Below are positions 19,802 to 33,170 of a DNA stretch of 64,000 bases, piece after piece; the first letter of the stretch is position 1; each line of letters begins with the position of its first letter. A program made the translations under genes and the position numbers. The DNA comes from Telmatactis stephensoni (Eukaryota; Cnidaria; Anthozoa; Actiniaria; Isophelliidae). A model generated the notes under the pieces. The model was not told where the DNA came from. It did no database searches and was given only the letters and a program-made list of their open reading frames with translations. The stretch lies in assembly GCA_029948255.1 (NCBI GenBank), contig JALIZF010001496.1, positions 62,001 through 126,000 of the forward strand. Direction: 5' to 3'.

Positions 19802-22800
19802 ATGCCGGGCAAACTTCGCCGTCATACCTACGACTTAGTCGAGGAAACTTACGATAGTAAAGTTCCTGTGCATAATGAGACTGCATTCGAGCATGGAATT
19901 CGCTTCGAAGTCAAAGTATGTACGATATATTGACTATATGGACTTATATGTCTCCTAGATATGTAGATTATATTTCGGTATTAATGAAATTATAAGGAAC
20001 GCGGTTTACTAGCCGCCCACTAGATAAAGTTACACCACAAAATATATTTAAACAGTAATTCCAGACTAGTGGGCTGAATTACTGAGATGTGTTTGAAACT
20101 CTTGTACTTGTTTATGCTAGTACATCGGGACCAAAGAAATCCCTAAACCAAGCAGCAGAGCAGAGATTGTGGCTTCAATGCGAAGAATTAGGGTAAGCAA
20201 AGTTATGTTGTAAGTTAGGCATAGAAATCATGCTGTTATAATTGTGACTTAGTCTACCAACTCGACTAATTATCAACACGAACGCTATTCTATCCCATAG
20301 AACGCTTCAATTTAAGATTACCTAGAACTTCTATTTATTCCACATTCGGAGTGTTACGTATGATTTCTATGGTGACATTTAAAACCTGGGCGACAGGAAT
20401 ATTTGGGGTTGGCAAAATTGTCAACATCGCCGTTGGTCTCATAACGAATACATCATGAATAAATCAACAAATGAAAAGCGCAAACATATTAAATTTTCTA
20501 AAAACACTTTTTTTAGCAAAAAACACGAACTTATATTATGTATTGTTTAGATCGCTTTGAGCGGTGTATATTGGAACATATACAGGACATAACGTAGCAT
20601 TTGGCCAGTCCAGTGACTAATAGGTCGTCTTGATCTTTGATAACCGACATTGTAAACCGTATTTATTTTTTAGTGCATTGTTCATGAATATCAGCGGTAT
20701 TATCAAAGTTAAATGGTTATGTAGAGAGCATGAAGTAATGTTAATGCTGCGCTCTAGAGTATCAAGAAATAAATAATTCAATAAACTTGTTGGTGACTGT
20801 TATGATGAATGAGATTTGTGACAAAAAAGAAGGGGATAATTAATGTTAGGAGGCGTTAAGATGGCTTTTCTCTCATTTTTATCTCGTCATTTTACAAGAA
20901 ATTTACAAAGGAAAGTGGACTTTGTAAATAAACCATTTAAGTGTCCGAAAGAATGTAGAGAAAACCAATCAAATGTTCGATTCGTAATTCCAGAATCAAT
21001 TCTCTGAAAACATTTCACTATTTGAGTTCTTTTTATTTCCACGTTTATTGCACCTGCTATCATTTATTGTTATTATGATTTTTTAATCTATTGTCAAAAG
21101 GCATCAGTGTTATTGAAAACAACTGCAGAGTTTCAAAGCCTTATTTCAAGGAAAATCTTTCGAGTGTTTAAGAATGCACTATCATAAAGCGATACCACTT
21201 TGATGCTTTTAAGCCTCTGAGTATTTTAGGAATAATCTCTAACATTGTTCTTGAAGAAATCACCATGGAATTTCGTGTTAATTATCATAGTTAATAGAAC
21301 GAACGCATCAACATGAATATGTCATACCTGAACCTTTCATTTTGACATTACCTTTTAAAGAAAATCACAATTATTTTGTTTTTATTATGTAAAGGACACA
21401 ATGAATTTATGCAAGGCTAAGATAATATAATTAATTTTGAAATACAATTCGAAATATACACAGATCCCAACATTTTTGTAGCTAAGAAAATACAAACCAA
21501 AACAAATCAGTGACAACACCTAAGTCACACTTTCGAAAGATATACGTCAATTATTAAAACCATTTTCATCAATTGTCAAATCTATTTAAAATGATTTGTG
21601 CATATACATATATTTTAATAGAATAACTTCTTAGCTTGATGATAACAATATAGTCAATGCTGCTAACTTGCTAAGTTTTGAGAAAAGTGCTTGTTGAAGA
21701 AGTGAAGATATTCAGTAAAATCAATACCCTGTTAGCAAAGGGATTTTTCAACTCTCTCCCTATTGAAAGGTTGAATGAAAAATCCCTTATTTTCCTTTTG
21801 ACTGCTGGAGAGAGAGAGTTTAAATACTCCCACTGCTTGCAGGGCATGAAATCAGAAAATTTTAGACTAAAATTTCATTATTTAAAAGCAGATCAGCTGT
21901 GTTACTCTTTTTTAAATTTATCACTCTCCAAACTATGTTTTCTTTTATTAATGAAGATTAATCAGTGTTGAGTTTTGCTATCAATCAAGAAAACAAATTA
22001 AACAGCAAAAAGGATTTGAATTGAATCATAACTCAGAAAGATATTAGAAATATTAGATGTTTAGATTTTATTAAAATTATTTATTTAAGTTTTTCATGGT
22101 TTGCCATCCACATTTGTACTTTTAGTATGATAATAAAATACAAGGAGTCAAGAAACAAGTGGCAACCATCATAGTTGGAATTGAAGGCCTGAAAGTTATA
22201 CGAAAAAAGCCAAAAGGAAATATATTTCAAGTAAGTATCACCCAATTTTATCTAAATACTCTATGTGTAAAATTGACAGAGAAATGTTTTGGGCATTGTT
22301 GTTAATTAAGATGCTAATAGTAGAAAGGAATTAAATACTCAAATACAGTATGAAACTAGGGGTACATGTAAGTTTGGGATTGTAGACTTAGAAGCAGTGC
22401 CACTAAGTCATTTTCAAGGGAAGAAATGATTGCAAAGAGGGACAATGTTAAGCCCTAATGCTATATGACATGAAACACTCTGTACTTCCCAAATGTCATA
22501 CTTCCTACCAACTCACAAACAAGCTCTAATTTGACCTTAAATAATCTTATCATCAACCACTATAACTGCTTATCTAGAAACCCCTGCTATTTTGACAAAT
22601 GTATTTTGCTTTCAAGTTTAAAACACCAAGTTGTACTACAATCGTTCATAAATTAGAAGAACCTAAACTTGTTGACAATGGATATTAAAACTATTCAATT
22701 TCCATGGCAACAGTAATTCAATTAATTTAAGTGAAATCATTAAATAAAAAGGTCTTTGAGAAGGAGTCCAGAGGGACCCATAAGTTCTTGTAATATTGAA

Positions 22801-25800
22801 ATAAATGAGAGAAATGTAAAATTAACTAGTGCTACTATGATACTAAGGAATAAAATTAATAATATATTACTAGAACAAACTAACTTTAAGTTAGATAATA
22901 TCTCATTCTTACTACCCTTTAAGGCAAATTTTGGTAAGTTCAAAGAACTTAATTGAAAATTCAAGTCATTTCTAGCTAGGGGCATATCTCATTGAAGCAA
23001 AAGCTCCATCACTTAAAGCTCAATCCCAAGTATCCTCATACACGTGTCAATTTTTCTTTTTCCGTGTAGCTTTAAAACCCTCAAAATGAAGCACTAATGG
23101 AGAGGTTCAGTTAAAAGCTAGCACTTTTAGCCTCAAGTCTATCAGTCAAAAACTGATTAAATATAGGAGTTACTGACATTAAATTAAAAGCTGCTCTTCC
23201 TTTTTTATGTATCTTTTAATACATTAGCCAGAGGCAAATTCATCTTACCAGTTTTTAAGTACAGGCATACTTTTTTATGATAATGAAGTGTCTGAGATCT
23301 TACTTGTCTCTGACTTTTCAAACACTTGTCATCTAAGCATATTAAATGCATGCATGCACTTCAGTATAGTTTGCCCCACAGATATTTTGAAGCATCTTAA
23401 TTCCCAAGAATTGGTGTATTATTACGTCTTTTTTTCACATAATGGAATATTAAAATTTATTTTTGTTTGTAGAAAAGAAAAATGAAAGAATTTGTTGAAG
23501 TTGAGCTTCACAATTACCCAATACACAAGTAAGGTTTATTATATTGCACATGCTTGGTGTAAAAATAATAATTAAGAGGTCTCATAAATCATGTTGGTCC
23601 AAACTGTGAAAGACTAACTATACAACAGACATATCTGCTGTCATTTGATTCTTATTGAAATTCACTTACTTGAGACTAAACATTACTGAAGCAGATTTTG
23701 TATGAGTGTGAAATGGACGACATTGTGCCGTGACTTTGGCAATGCTGTGATGTTTATAAAAACATTCAAAATTCCTGCCATAATTCCAGTGACCATGTTG
23801 TGCCATTTTCACAGTCATACAAAATCAGCTCTAGATCAATGCCAGATCTTTTCATTAATCCATCAGATTGTATTTCTGTACTCTTCCACTTTTTTCCTTT
23901 TTTTTTTTTGAATTGTAATTAGTTTAATGTGTGGAAATAAAACCCTTTAAACCCCTGAACCAAGGATAAATTTTTTTTCCTGGATCATAAAATTCTGACA
24001 GGGCTAGTCTTTGATGGGCTTATTTTAGGCAGAGGCTTAATTCAGGGAGCTTAGTTTTGTAAGCATCAATAAACAATAAACAAAGTGCAGTGAAGAGCTA
24101 CACAATGTACACAAGTTGTACAGGTTTAAGTCTGTAGTATTTTGATGTAGGTAGAAATATTGACATTTTTTACCCAGGGGACCTCCTTATTAATTTTATA
24201 CAATTGTTGCTTGATTGTAATACTCTTTTGTATTTTTAGGATATTTTATGTGTCACATGACTCTCAGGATCTTCAAATATTCAGTTACATAGCCAAGGAT
24301 GAGGATCATTTTAAATGCAGTGTTTTTAAGGCAGTTAGTAAGGTATGGTACCAGATCACTGTTTTCTGCCATTTTAATGCACTACATATACATGGTATAA
24401 GCCTTACTGATATGGAACCCAGAGATATCAATTATGCTTGCAGAAAAGAAAGGCCTCTAGGTTACAACTTCTGTCCTCTTAAAAGCAGCAAGCCAGTAAT
24501 ATCTTTTGAAACTGTTGTTAACTACAAAAGGAGCCTCCACAGAGTAGGAGATAGTTTTTGATAACTAGATGTTATTGATTACTATAAGTTGCAGGGCTGC
24601 CAACTCTCACGGATAAGCCAGGAGTCTCCAGATTTTGGACCATATCTCCCGGTCTAAAGATAGGGCAGTGAAGCCTGGCAAACATTTTGTCTCACTATGA
24701 TTCCCCTTCTTCCCCCCCCCCCCCCCCCCCCCTCCCCCCACTGACCATGAAAATCAACCCAAATATAGGATAAATCTGGTGATCTACAGATACAAACACC
24801 TTGGGGGCTGACAGCCATGTAGTTGTCAATGAATAGTTCACAAACTGGAAAAAAAGTAGCTGTCGATAACAAATTGTACTCATTTGAATTTGCAAACAAA
24901 GCAATTTTAGTTGTAAATGTGCTTTTATTGTTAATGACAACTAGTTATTGACAGCTATTTTCCCTTGTCTGTGAAGGCCCTTAATACAAATGGCTGCAAA
25001 GGGGATTAGCTGGTTGTTGACTATCTCAGTATGGATGGAATCCATTCCCTAACCATGGCAAAAAGATGCCTTTTTAACATTACTTCTGTCATAGCCTTAC
25101 AATTGGAGAGTAATTTATCTTACTTCCTTCCCACCCCTATTCCTACCCCCCACCCCCAACACACACGTGTACACACACACACTCCTGTACAATCCTTTTT
25201 ATGAAACTTCTACACTCCTGTACTCCTTTTCCTTACCAGCAAGCTTTTTTTGTATTACTGGATTACATCTTGTTTTTTCCTATTTCTAGTCTGAGGCAGT
25301 CCACGTAGTTCGTACTGTAGGACAAGCTTTTGAAGTTTGCCATAAACGAACTTCAAATTCGCACAACGATAGCACAGCCAAAGTAGCTAACGAAGATAAA
25401 GAAAACCAAACTCAGGGTAAGAAGATAGAATGCTAAACTGAACTCAGATGCACAGTTCACAGTTGGATTTTAGCCAAGCAGCAGTCATTGTCGAAGACTT
25501 GCAAGCACGATATCTTCCGCTTCCATCCACTGGTTCGTTTGCCGGAATGTACATTATCCCTCCATATTTATGCTATAAAATGACAGCTAGTTGGTTTGAA
25601 TATAGTTTACCTCGCTCTTAGGTCTCAGTTGTTTCATCATTTATACCGTATATTAAACTTGGTACTACCTTCCCTCTTCTTCCCCTCTTGTGCATTTCCA
25701 GCCCAAGTACTTGCATAGCAGACTTTGAAAATTTTGCATCAGCCACGTGACTTACTATACTAGACGACGCACGCGCGCGCGCGCATCAGCTAATTTTCGC

Positions 25801-28779
25801 GCCAAAACTACCAATTGGTGCAAAACTAGGACTTGCTTATTATAAATATTTTTTCCATTTACGCTGCGTCCACACTAAATGCGGAAAAACTTGAAAACGC
25901 ATCCATTTGTCTTCGTTTTGCACCAAGAAAAATGTCGTTAGTGTAGTGTGTATGTAGTCCTTAGGCGACTGCATGGTAAACTTTAACAGTATAGTTTTCA
26001 TGAAAGTGCCGTGTTGTTTGTTTGCTGTTTGCTCGTTCGTTTTGCTTGTGATTATTCTGATAGATGTCATAGTTACAAGAAATAATTTCTTTCAAGATGA
26101 TAAACCCGACGGTGAGAAAACGACATCTGAAAATGAAGCCAATAATACCCAAAGCAAATCAACCGAAGGTGGTGTTGACCTAAACACTTCGAATGAGGTA
26201 TGGTTTTACCTGTTTATTGAAAATTTCTTTTAAATATGCACTTTTTTACACGACCACTTTCAATCAGGTTTGCCTAGGGGAAATTTTCAGTTTCCCTGGT
26301 TTTAGTACGCTATAAAGTGACCCCTTGCAACGTTTTCTGCACTGAACACTGCACACACAACACTGGCAGAGTTGCGAGCACCTTGTGTCCACTCCTACAA
26401 TACGGAGCAGATTTCGTATGAGTGTGAAACAGACCGCGGCGCTGCCGTGGGCCTATCAGTACCGAGGTTGTCTATAAAAACATTCGAAATTCCTGCCGTA
26501 ACCGTGCAGCGCCGTGACCGTGCCGTTTTCACAGTCATACGAAATCTACCTCTAGTTGCAGATTTAGGATCCAGTTCTACTTCTGCAACTTCTTCTGCAA
26601 CGTTGAATAACCTTGCAGGGGTGGACACACGGTGTAACTGTGTTGCGCGCAATGTCGCATAAAAAGTTGCACTGCGCATGTGTGACTTGACTGCGCCCAA
26701 CATAGGGCTCATGTCTTTTCCAATGTTTTGTATGAACCGTAACGAAATGGTCGGCCTTGTCGTTTTTAACTTAAGGCTATTTGCACTTGTCGATTCGTTT
26801 TCAGTAGCCTAAGCTATTCCCCGTGTTAGTCAATTATTATTGTAGAACCATTATGATAATTATTCATCGTAAATACTTTCGAATATTTTTTCTTGCTTCT
26901 AGACAACCATGAGTTCAAGCTGGTTGACGGACAGCAAGGACAACCAAGAATCAGTGAACGATACTATAGGCCTCACACTGGATCAACTACGTCACATATA
27001 CCATCTTAAAGTGGCTCACTATAAGCAAGAAGCTGATGCTGCCAAGATGAGTGCACAGTTGTTGACTGATAAATTAACGGTTGAAACAGCAGCACGAACA
27101 GAGACCCAGGTAAGGTTCCATAACCGTAAAAACAAATCGTGCAGCTCTAATACGTTTCACTTACTTATAGCGCTAGTAAATAGAAGGACCAACAGATATA
27201 AATCACTTGCATAGAACGCTGGGATTCCATTACTTTACTATCAGTCGAATGCCTACGATGCAATTTTTCTTGCAACATTGTGCGCAACAGCAGAATTGCG
27301 CTACGTATCAGCCCTACAACTGTTGGCGCGCAACGTTACGTGTACAACTACGTGTACAGTTACGTAAAACATGTCAGTCCCAGAATCAGAATTGACTGGC
27401 TCTGCTTTTCAACGTTGCGCGTAACAATTTGCATCGTGTAACGAAGCAAGACCGCTTTGCATTTCAGACTTGATCTTGTCATTAAAATTGACCATTCTAA
27501 ACAAGGAACTTGGGTTCGTCTCGAACCATTTACGCGCAACGTTAAAGAGAAATTTTGTATCTCCTTGCACGCAACGTTGTAAGAAAAGTTTTAGCCTTAA
27601 GTGGCATTTTAGTTAACGTGACGTCACGCTACCCATCACTTGATAGTACGATCGACTACCTGAATCTGGAAGATTTTAACTAAAAAGTATTACCCGGCTA
27701 AAGAAATGAAAAACGTTTGTCTCGCCACCATAACCTCATTTTTTCAACACTCTTTTCCGAAAAAGAGTGTCAAGTGTATCATGGTCAGTTTTCCCGCAAT
27801 AGTTCAACGCAGTGTTCTACTTCCACTGAGATACATATATACTAATAATAAAAAATGACTGGGCGCGATATCATCTTTATTACTAATATCGTTAATGCTA
27901 TTGTAATATTTTATCAGAAACAACTGGAGGCCGTTTTAAAACAAAATAAGGAACTCATTTCTACCGTCCAACAACTTCGTCGCTCAAGTCCACGCCTTAC
28001 ATTCTCAACGTCACGCCCTGTCAACTTCTCATGGTTTACGACTCAGTTCTAGTACTTCCTCTTCGATGTCATCTACTCCCACTTTGACTCCTAAACATCT
28101 GCCTTTAACTAATACATCAGGTGAGAGAAAAGACTTGCGTCCTCTTGGAAAATCAGTTTCACTACACTAGGCTTGTGCTTCTTCAGTTGAAAATTCACTT
28201 CCATAACACAAGAGTAGACTGGAAGGTCAAAGCATGTTAACGCGCAGTGGGTGAGCTTCCTTGTTCCCTCCCATCTTCCCACTGCCTTAGAGCTGGCCAC
28301 ACAGTGGTGAGTTCAGTGCGAGAGGCTTTGTATAAATAACCCCCCTTGTCCCTCATTTATAGCACAGTGTAGTAAAATTATTTGGTTTTTGCCATTCAGG
28401 AATGTTAAGAAAAAACCCTGGTGAACCACCTATGTTACCTTTCATCCCACCACCACCGATAACCCCAAGTCCAAGTCACTCAAGGCAAAACAGCCTGGAC
28501 AGCTGGTCATCGTCCGTCTCTGGTGCCAAGTTAGGAACGAGTTTAGACAAGAGCGAAGGCCTGAATACATCAGATGTTGAACTGTCGCCAGATACCAAAC
28601 GTCAACCCCTACCACAGGAGTATCTTCGTTTTGTATTTGACAATTCCAATCAGTCGGATTGTTTTGTATCGACTGATACTAGCAGTGATTCGACGGTGAC
28701 AGCAGAAGCAACCACGACGAACAACAACATTGATAATAGTAATAGCCTTTTATCAAAGAATAAAGCAAACGGTATTTGA
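19802..28779 (+). CDS. NOS1AP: NOS1AP/CAPON-like PTB-domain adaptor, 10 exons
   Basis: Cytoplasmic adaptor linking a PTB domain to signalling partners (neuronal NOS, Scribble and others in vertebrates). Exons: 19802-19915 ([15 protein letters not shown]), 20121-20192, 22126-22230, 23473-23528, 24240-24342, 25290-25416, 26097-26197, 26903-27109, 27918-28120, 28400-28779. The PTB domain covers exons 1-6, including [32 protein letters not shown] and [16 protein letters not shown], all close to the vertebrate sequence. Exons 8-9 carry a coiled-coil ([37 protein letters not shown]). Exon 10 is Pro/Ser/Thr-rich. Total is about 489 aa, near the vertebrate 506. Exon 9 has an extra base at about 27980 that breaks the frame; both sides are conserved. 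The C terminus is NGI-stop, not the EIAV PDZ ligand of vertebrates. The first exon start is supported by the MP.K...Y.LV pattern of the family. Confidence 0.93.
23690..23835. repeat. MITE family P1 copy in NOS1AP intron
   Basis: Contains tatgagtgtgaaatgg, 'tataaaaacattcaaaattcctgcc' split over its centre, and ttttcacagtcatacaaa. Same family as 955-1100. Confidence 0.65.
26398..26700. repeat. MITE family P1 copy followed by family P2 copy
   Basis: 26398-26550 is a good P1 copy (gagcagatttcgtatgagtg ... ttttcacagtcatacgaaat). 26613-26700 carries ggacacacggtgtaactg and ttgcgcgcaatg of family P2. Both lie in the NOS1AP intron between exons 7 and 8. A second P2 cluster is at 27255-27590. Confidence 0.65.
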
Positions 28780-29371
28780 TATATGAATATAGCTTATATT
28801 TTCAAATTAAAGAATTTGTGACGTGCTTTTGTGTCACGAAATCCAATTTTTCTATTAGTCACGCGTAACTTGGAGAAGTTGCATACATTTGAAAATAAAG
28901 TATTGAACAAACACATTGAAGAGACGTATATGAGACGTTTAAATTATTGGTTTCGAAATTCCAAAAATCCCTGCAGGATTGCTGTCAGTTTTGACGCGCA
29001 ACTGCGAATAACTTCAAATCAAGTGCGCGCATTGTCCGTGATGCGCGCGAGTCAAATCGTGTGATACACATGTCACAAATCTTTAATTCTTTTTTATCAA
29101 TTTTAGAAATATTTTATTTTGAATACATTAATTATATAAAGTTTTTTAATTATTACACACAATAGGGCGCATTTTAACAAAAATTGATTTCAAAATCTTG
29201 TAAGTATTTGAAATTCGATTTAATTTTTGTCAGTCAATGAACTCACGTAAATCATTTTCAATAGTAAAGTCATCAATATTGTATTTCTAATTATAAAAGC
29301 GTTTTTATATTTCATTCACTAATTCATTAATATAAAATAGAAAACATCATTGTTGGTGAAAGAGAAGAAGA

Positions 29372-31217
29372 ATCAGTGAGAATTTTCGGCAATTCCATTT
29401 CTCAAGTAAAAATAAGCCTTAAATTCAACAATTTTGCTTTGTTCTGTGTGCTGATATTTGCATTTCGATATTGAGCCCTGAAAAAAGGCCCTCTTTTTCA
29501 ATTTGTATTTTATTTTGAAAATTTGAATATTCCTACCTTTTTCAATTTGATAAAATGAAAAGTGTATGAATTTTAACCACAAAAGAGAAAACTGAAAAAT
29601 TGAAATTTAATACCAAATTTTCAATTTCATATTTGATACGAGAAATCGAAATAACCCTACCATTACAACTTTTCTCTTGTCTTGGCACGGCAAATTGAAT
29701 TTAATATCCATTTTTCTAATACTGTTAGTTTTTTAAGGACACATTTTCATTATTACTGCGCATGCGCGTGAGATTTTACTTTCGGTTTCTTTAAAAAGCT
29801 ATAATCTTCGTTGGATCTTATCAAAATCAAAGCGTTTTTCTTAATAATTATTTCATTTAAAGCCATTTCTTCATTTCAATTAGTATGAAATTGAGAAATT
29901 CCGAGGTTATTTACATTATAATCGCTCATTTTCAAATTTTCATAATCATTACAAGAAAATTTGGAGATAATTCTTAAAACGCATGCTTGCTTTTATGGGC
30001 CTTGATCTCAATATTTATTTTATCTGTTTCAAATTCTCTTATAAATGCATTGCTAAAGAAAATTATTGCTTTTTCTGTATCTGACGTCATGTGATGACGT
30101 CATAGAATGACGAGTCACGAAACGTGAAAGTCCCCCTAAAGTATACGAACTACAAAATGTTTAAGTGATTTGACAATTTGCTGGCATTTTGGAACATTTT
30201 CAAATTTCCCTACGAGCAATTTTTCATGTCAGTACAGTCCCCATTGCCTTACTATATAACTGGTGAAGTTCCTAGTAGTCCGATGGATGTTGATTTCGTC
30301 TTTGAGATCATATGGAGCACTTTACATTTGGTTCCACTGAATTTTGCTGACTTCATTTGTGTAGACATTGTAGGTATTTTTGAAGGACGTAATCGGTGCC
30401 AGGCTTGCCAATAGCTCGATATAGTTAAGATTCTTCTGAAAGGTCAAAAACGTTCAGGGCATCGAGATCTGAAGCTACGCCCAAAAATTTTGAAACGAAT
30501 GACAGCCAACGTTCATAGCCACTACATGCACACACGTACACACGCATTTTACAACGAGTTTTGAAATTAGGACGGACTTGCAATATCAGAAAACTTGCCA
30601 TGGGGGAAAATAAAAAATTTAGGCACGAATTTTTTGTACCAGTGTTTGTCTGCATGAAAATATGAACTGATTTGTTTGTGTGTCTTGTTTTCTTTAACAA
30701 GGTTTTTAATAACCTCAAGATTGGCCAACAAATACTCCGCCATTTTGTCTCATATATCAAGGAACGAGAGTAGAATACAGTGTATTTTGCCAGTGAAAAA
30801 ACACGAGGTTTTATTTTATAGGTCAGATGAAATAGGTTAGGAAGATTTAAGACTAATAGTATAAGTGAAATGTGAGTACAATTCAAATTTGTTGTAGCCG
30901 AGACAAAAGCTGTTAAAGGTGAAGTTAGGGGCTTATTTCGATTTCTCGGATCAAATATGAAATTGAAAATTTGGTATTAAATTTCAATTTTTCAGTTTTC
31001 TCTTTTGTGGTTAAAATTCATACACTTTTCATTTTATCAAATTGAAAAAGGTAGGAATATTCAAATTTTCAAAATAAAATACAAATTGAAAAAAGAGGGC
31101 CTTTTTTCAGGGCTCAATATCGAAATGGAAATATCAGCACACAGAACAAAGCAAAATTGTTGAATTTAAGGCTTATTTTTACTTGAGAAATGGAATTGCC
31201 GAAAATTCTCACTGATT
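29372..31217. mobile_element. 1.85-kb non-autonomous TIR element with 6-bp TSD
   Basis: Terminal inverted repeats of about 290 bp (29372-29660 and 30930-31217) are nearly identical over their length, for example gaaaaattgaaatttaatac mirrored in the right arm. The direct repeat AAGAAG flanks both ends (29366-29371, 31218-31223). The interior has no credible ORF. Part of the interior (29750-30190) reappears in diverged form at 49205-49660, so the family is dispersed. Confidence 0.85.
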
Positions 31218-31825
31218 AAGAAGGTATAGTATCTTACCTTGTTTACGATATTTTGTTTTTATAAGATATAGCGAAGTCTTCTAAAGAAGTTATTTCAAAG
31301 CTGATTGATTGCCAATCATCAATAATTATTTTATTTCATATTTTATTCATAACTGTGTCATTCTCTAATTCCAAGAAACCATGATACTCAAATATCGAAG
31401 TACAGTTTCGCAAAAACCCATGCCAGCAGAGATATTTTCTAATCCTCTTCTAGCAAGCAAGCTAGCGATGAAAAAAACCTCTGCCTGTTCTCACAACTAT
31501 TTCTGTTAAGCAGTCGAAAATGACATACCAAAACGCCATTTTCTTGAGCCAGCAATACCTTGCCAGCGAAATTGTCATGCGTATGATAACGTTTGTATAC
31601 AGAAACCGGGTTGAAACAGGTTTTTTCGAATAGACCATTATTTTTACATCCAGAAATATGAGTGGAGAAATCTCGAAGGCCGGTTGGGGCTTGCTCCGCG
31701 AAGGGATTAGAAACGGAACCACTGCTCGCAGGGTATGTGGGGCTAGTCTTGACAAACATCTGACAAAGTAACTGCCAAAGGCCCGGACACACGGTGCAAC
31801 TTGTTCTGTAACATTGCACACAACC

Positions 31826-32115
31826 AAGAGACCATAATACTAAGAGAGCGAAACTCAGTATTGATGTCTGTGCGATGTTCGTGGCGGCTAAGGCTATTTC
31901 TAGTAATTTCGCCATCGCGCGCACAAGGTTCTTAAACAACTAGAATTCAAATACCGAAAGTAAACGATCCCGTCCGCGCGCACGTTAAAAATCAATTTCT
32001 ATTGTTTGAGAGCCTTGCGCGCGCGATGGCGAAGTTACTAAAAATAGCCTTAGCCGCCACGAACATCGCACAGACATCAATACTGAGTTTCGCTCTCTGA
32101 GTATTATGGTCTCTT
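31826..32115. repeat. MITE family P3, intact copy
   Basis: Arms of about 100 bp: aagagaccataatac..agagcgaaactcagtattga..gcgatgttcgtggcggct and its reverse complement ending ggtctctt. The centre is about 85 bp. P2-type sequence flanks it on both sides, suggesting insertion into an older repeat. Confidence 0.85.
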
Positions 32116-33170
32116 GACACAACACAGTTGCACTATGTATCTACATTGTTGCGCACAGCGTTGCAAAAAAGGTTAATTGCAGAAGTAGAACTCGGTCCTA
32201 AACCTGCAACTCTTCTGCGCAACGTGGACACACGGTACACATGATGCAATTCTGTGTTGCGCGAAAGTTGCAACGCGTTTTCAGACCTTAACTCCGATAG
32301 ATTAATATTAATCATGATATTATTAATTAATATCATTTTGATCTCAGAAAAATTAAATGTTAAGATAGACAAAGTGAAATGTTTATGTTTCGATGTTTTC
32401 CAACTCTTTCTGAGCTGGGATGTGGTAGTTATGTTGGTTGTGTCAAGGTTCTGTTTTTTAAAGGCGCCATATTTGATAGTCTCCTTTGCAGCAAAGGAGA
32501 CTACATATTTGATGATATTTTACTAGTATACCCCTATTTCAAACAGGAAAGCTTTCATTTTTTCCCAGGAAGCCCAAGTAAAAATGTTGATACTAACGCC
32601 AAAGACGGACAAACCAGTGTATGGTGGCTTCCCTACAAAGCAAAGAATTTTTAAAATAAATCGCGTAATTGGTTCCGACCTTTTGAAATAGGTGTATGCA
32701 TACAGCTATATATAATTACTTAATCAATTGTACAATGATTCAAAAATGCTGTATATGAATTCTTTTGTATCAAAAAATAAACATTCTACACATTTGCCAA
32801 AGTAGTGTTGACCTTTTCATATTTTTATTGATGGGATATCTTTCCAAAAATAATTCCTGGACTTGTACTGATTTATACTCAAAAGATCTTTTTTGGAACC
32901 TAGGCTTTTCCAGAAGGCTTGCATTAGCAGGGCTATAGCCAGGGGAAATTGAAATTTAATTCAGCTTTCTATGATCGACAAATGGATTTTCCCCGGTTTA
33001 TATGAGTAACTTTCCATATGATAAATCAAATCTCATATCAAGTTAATTTGTCAAAGAAATTAAATGTGTCTGCGTAGAATTGTTTTTTAAAAAGGTTATA
33101 TGTTATGATAACTGATAAGGTTTGGATGGAACAAGAACGCAGACACACTGAGGGGCAAGTGAGCAGGAAA

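Noticed and set aside
19752..19815. A-box-like GTGGTGTAGCGGTCAGC before the NOS1AP start
   Set aside because: No matching B box at the right distance and it overlaps the first coding exon.
25973..26233. 86-aa + strand ORF with a hydrophobic N terminus like a membrane segment
   Set aside because: The second half is NOS1AP exon 7 in its proper frame; the hydrophobic part is intron read-through upstream of the acceptor.
30425..30886. 153-aa - strand ORF inside the 1.85-kb TIR element
   Set aside because: No transposase motif or known family; ORF of this length can occur by chance.
31439..31939. 166-aa - strand ORF
   Set aside because: Overlaps a MITE arm and P2 repeat; no domain, biased composition, no splice partners.
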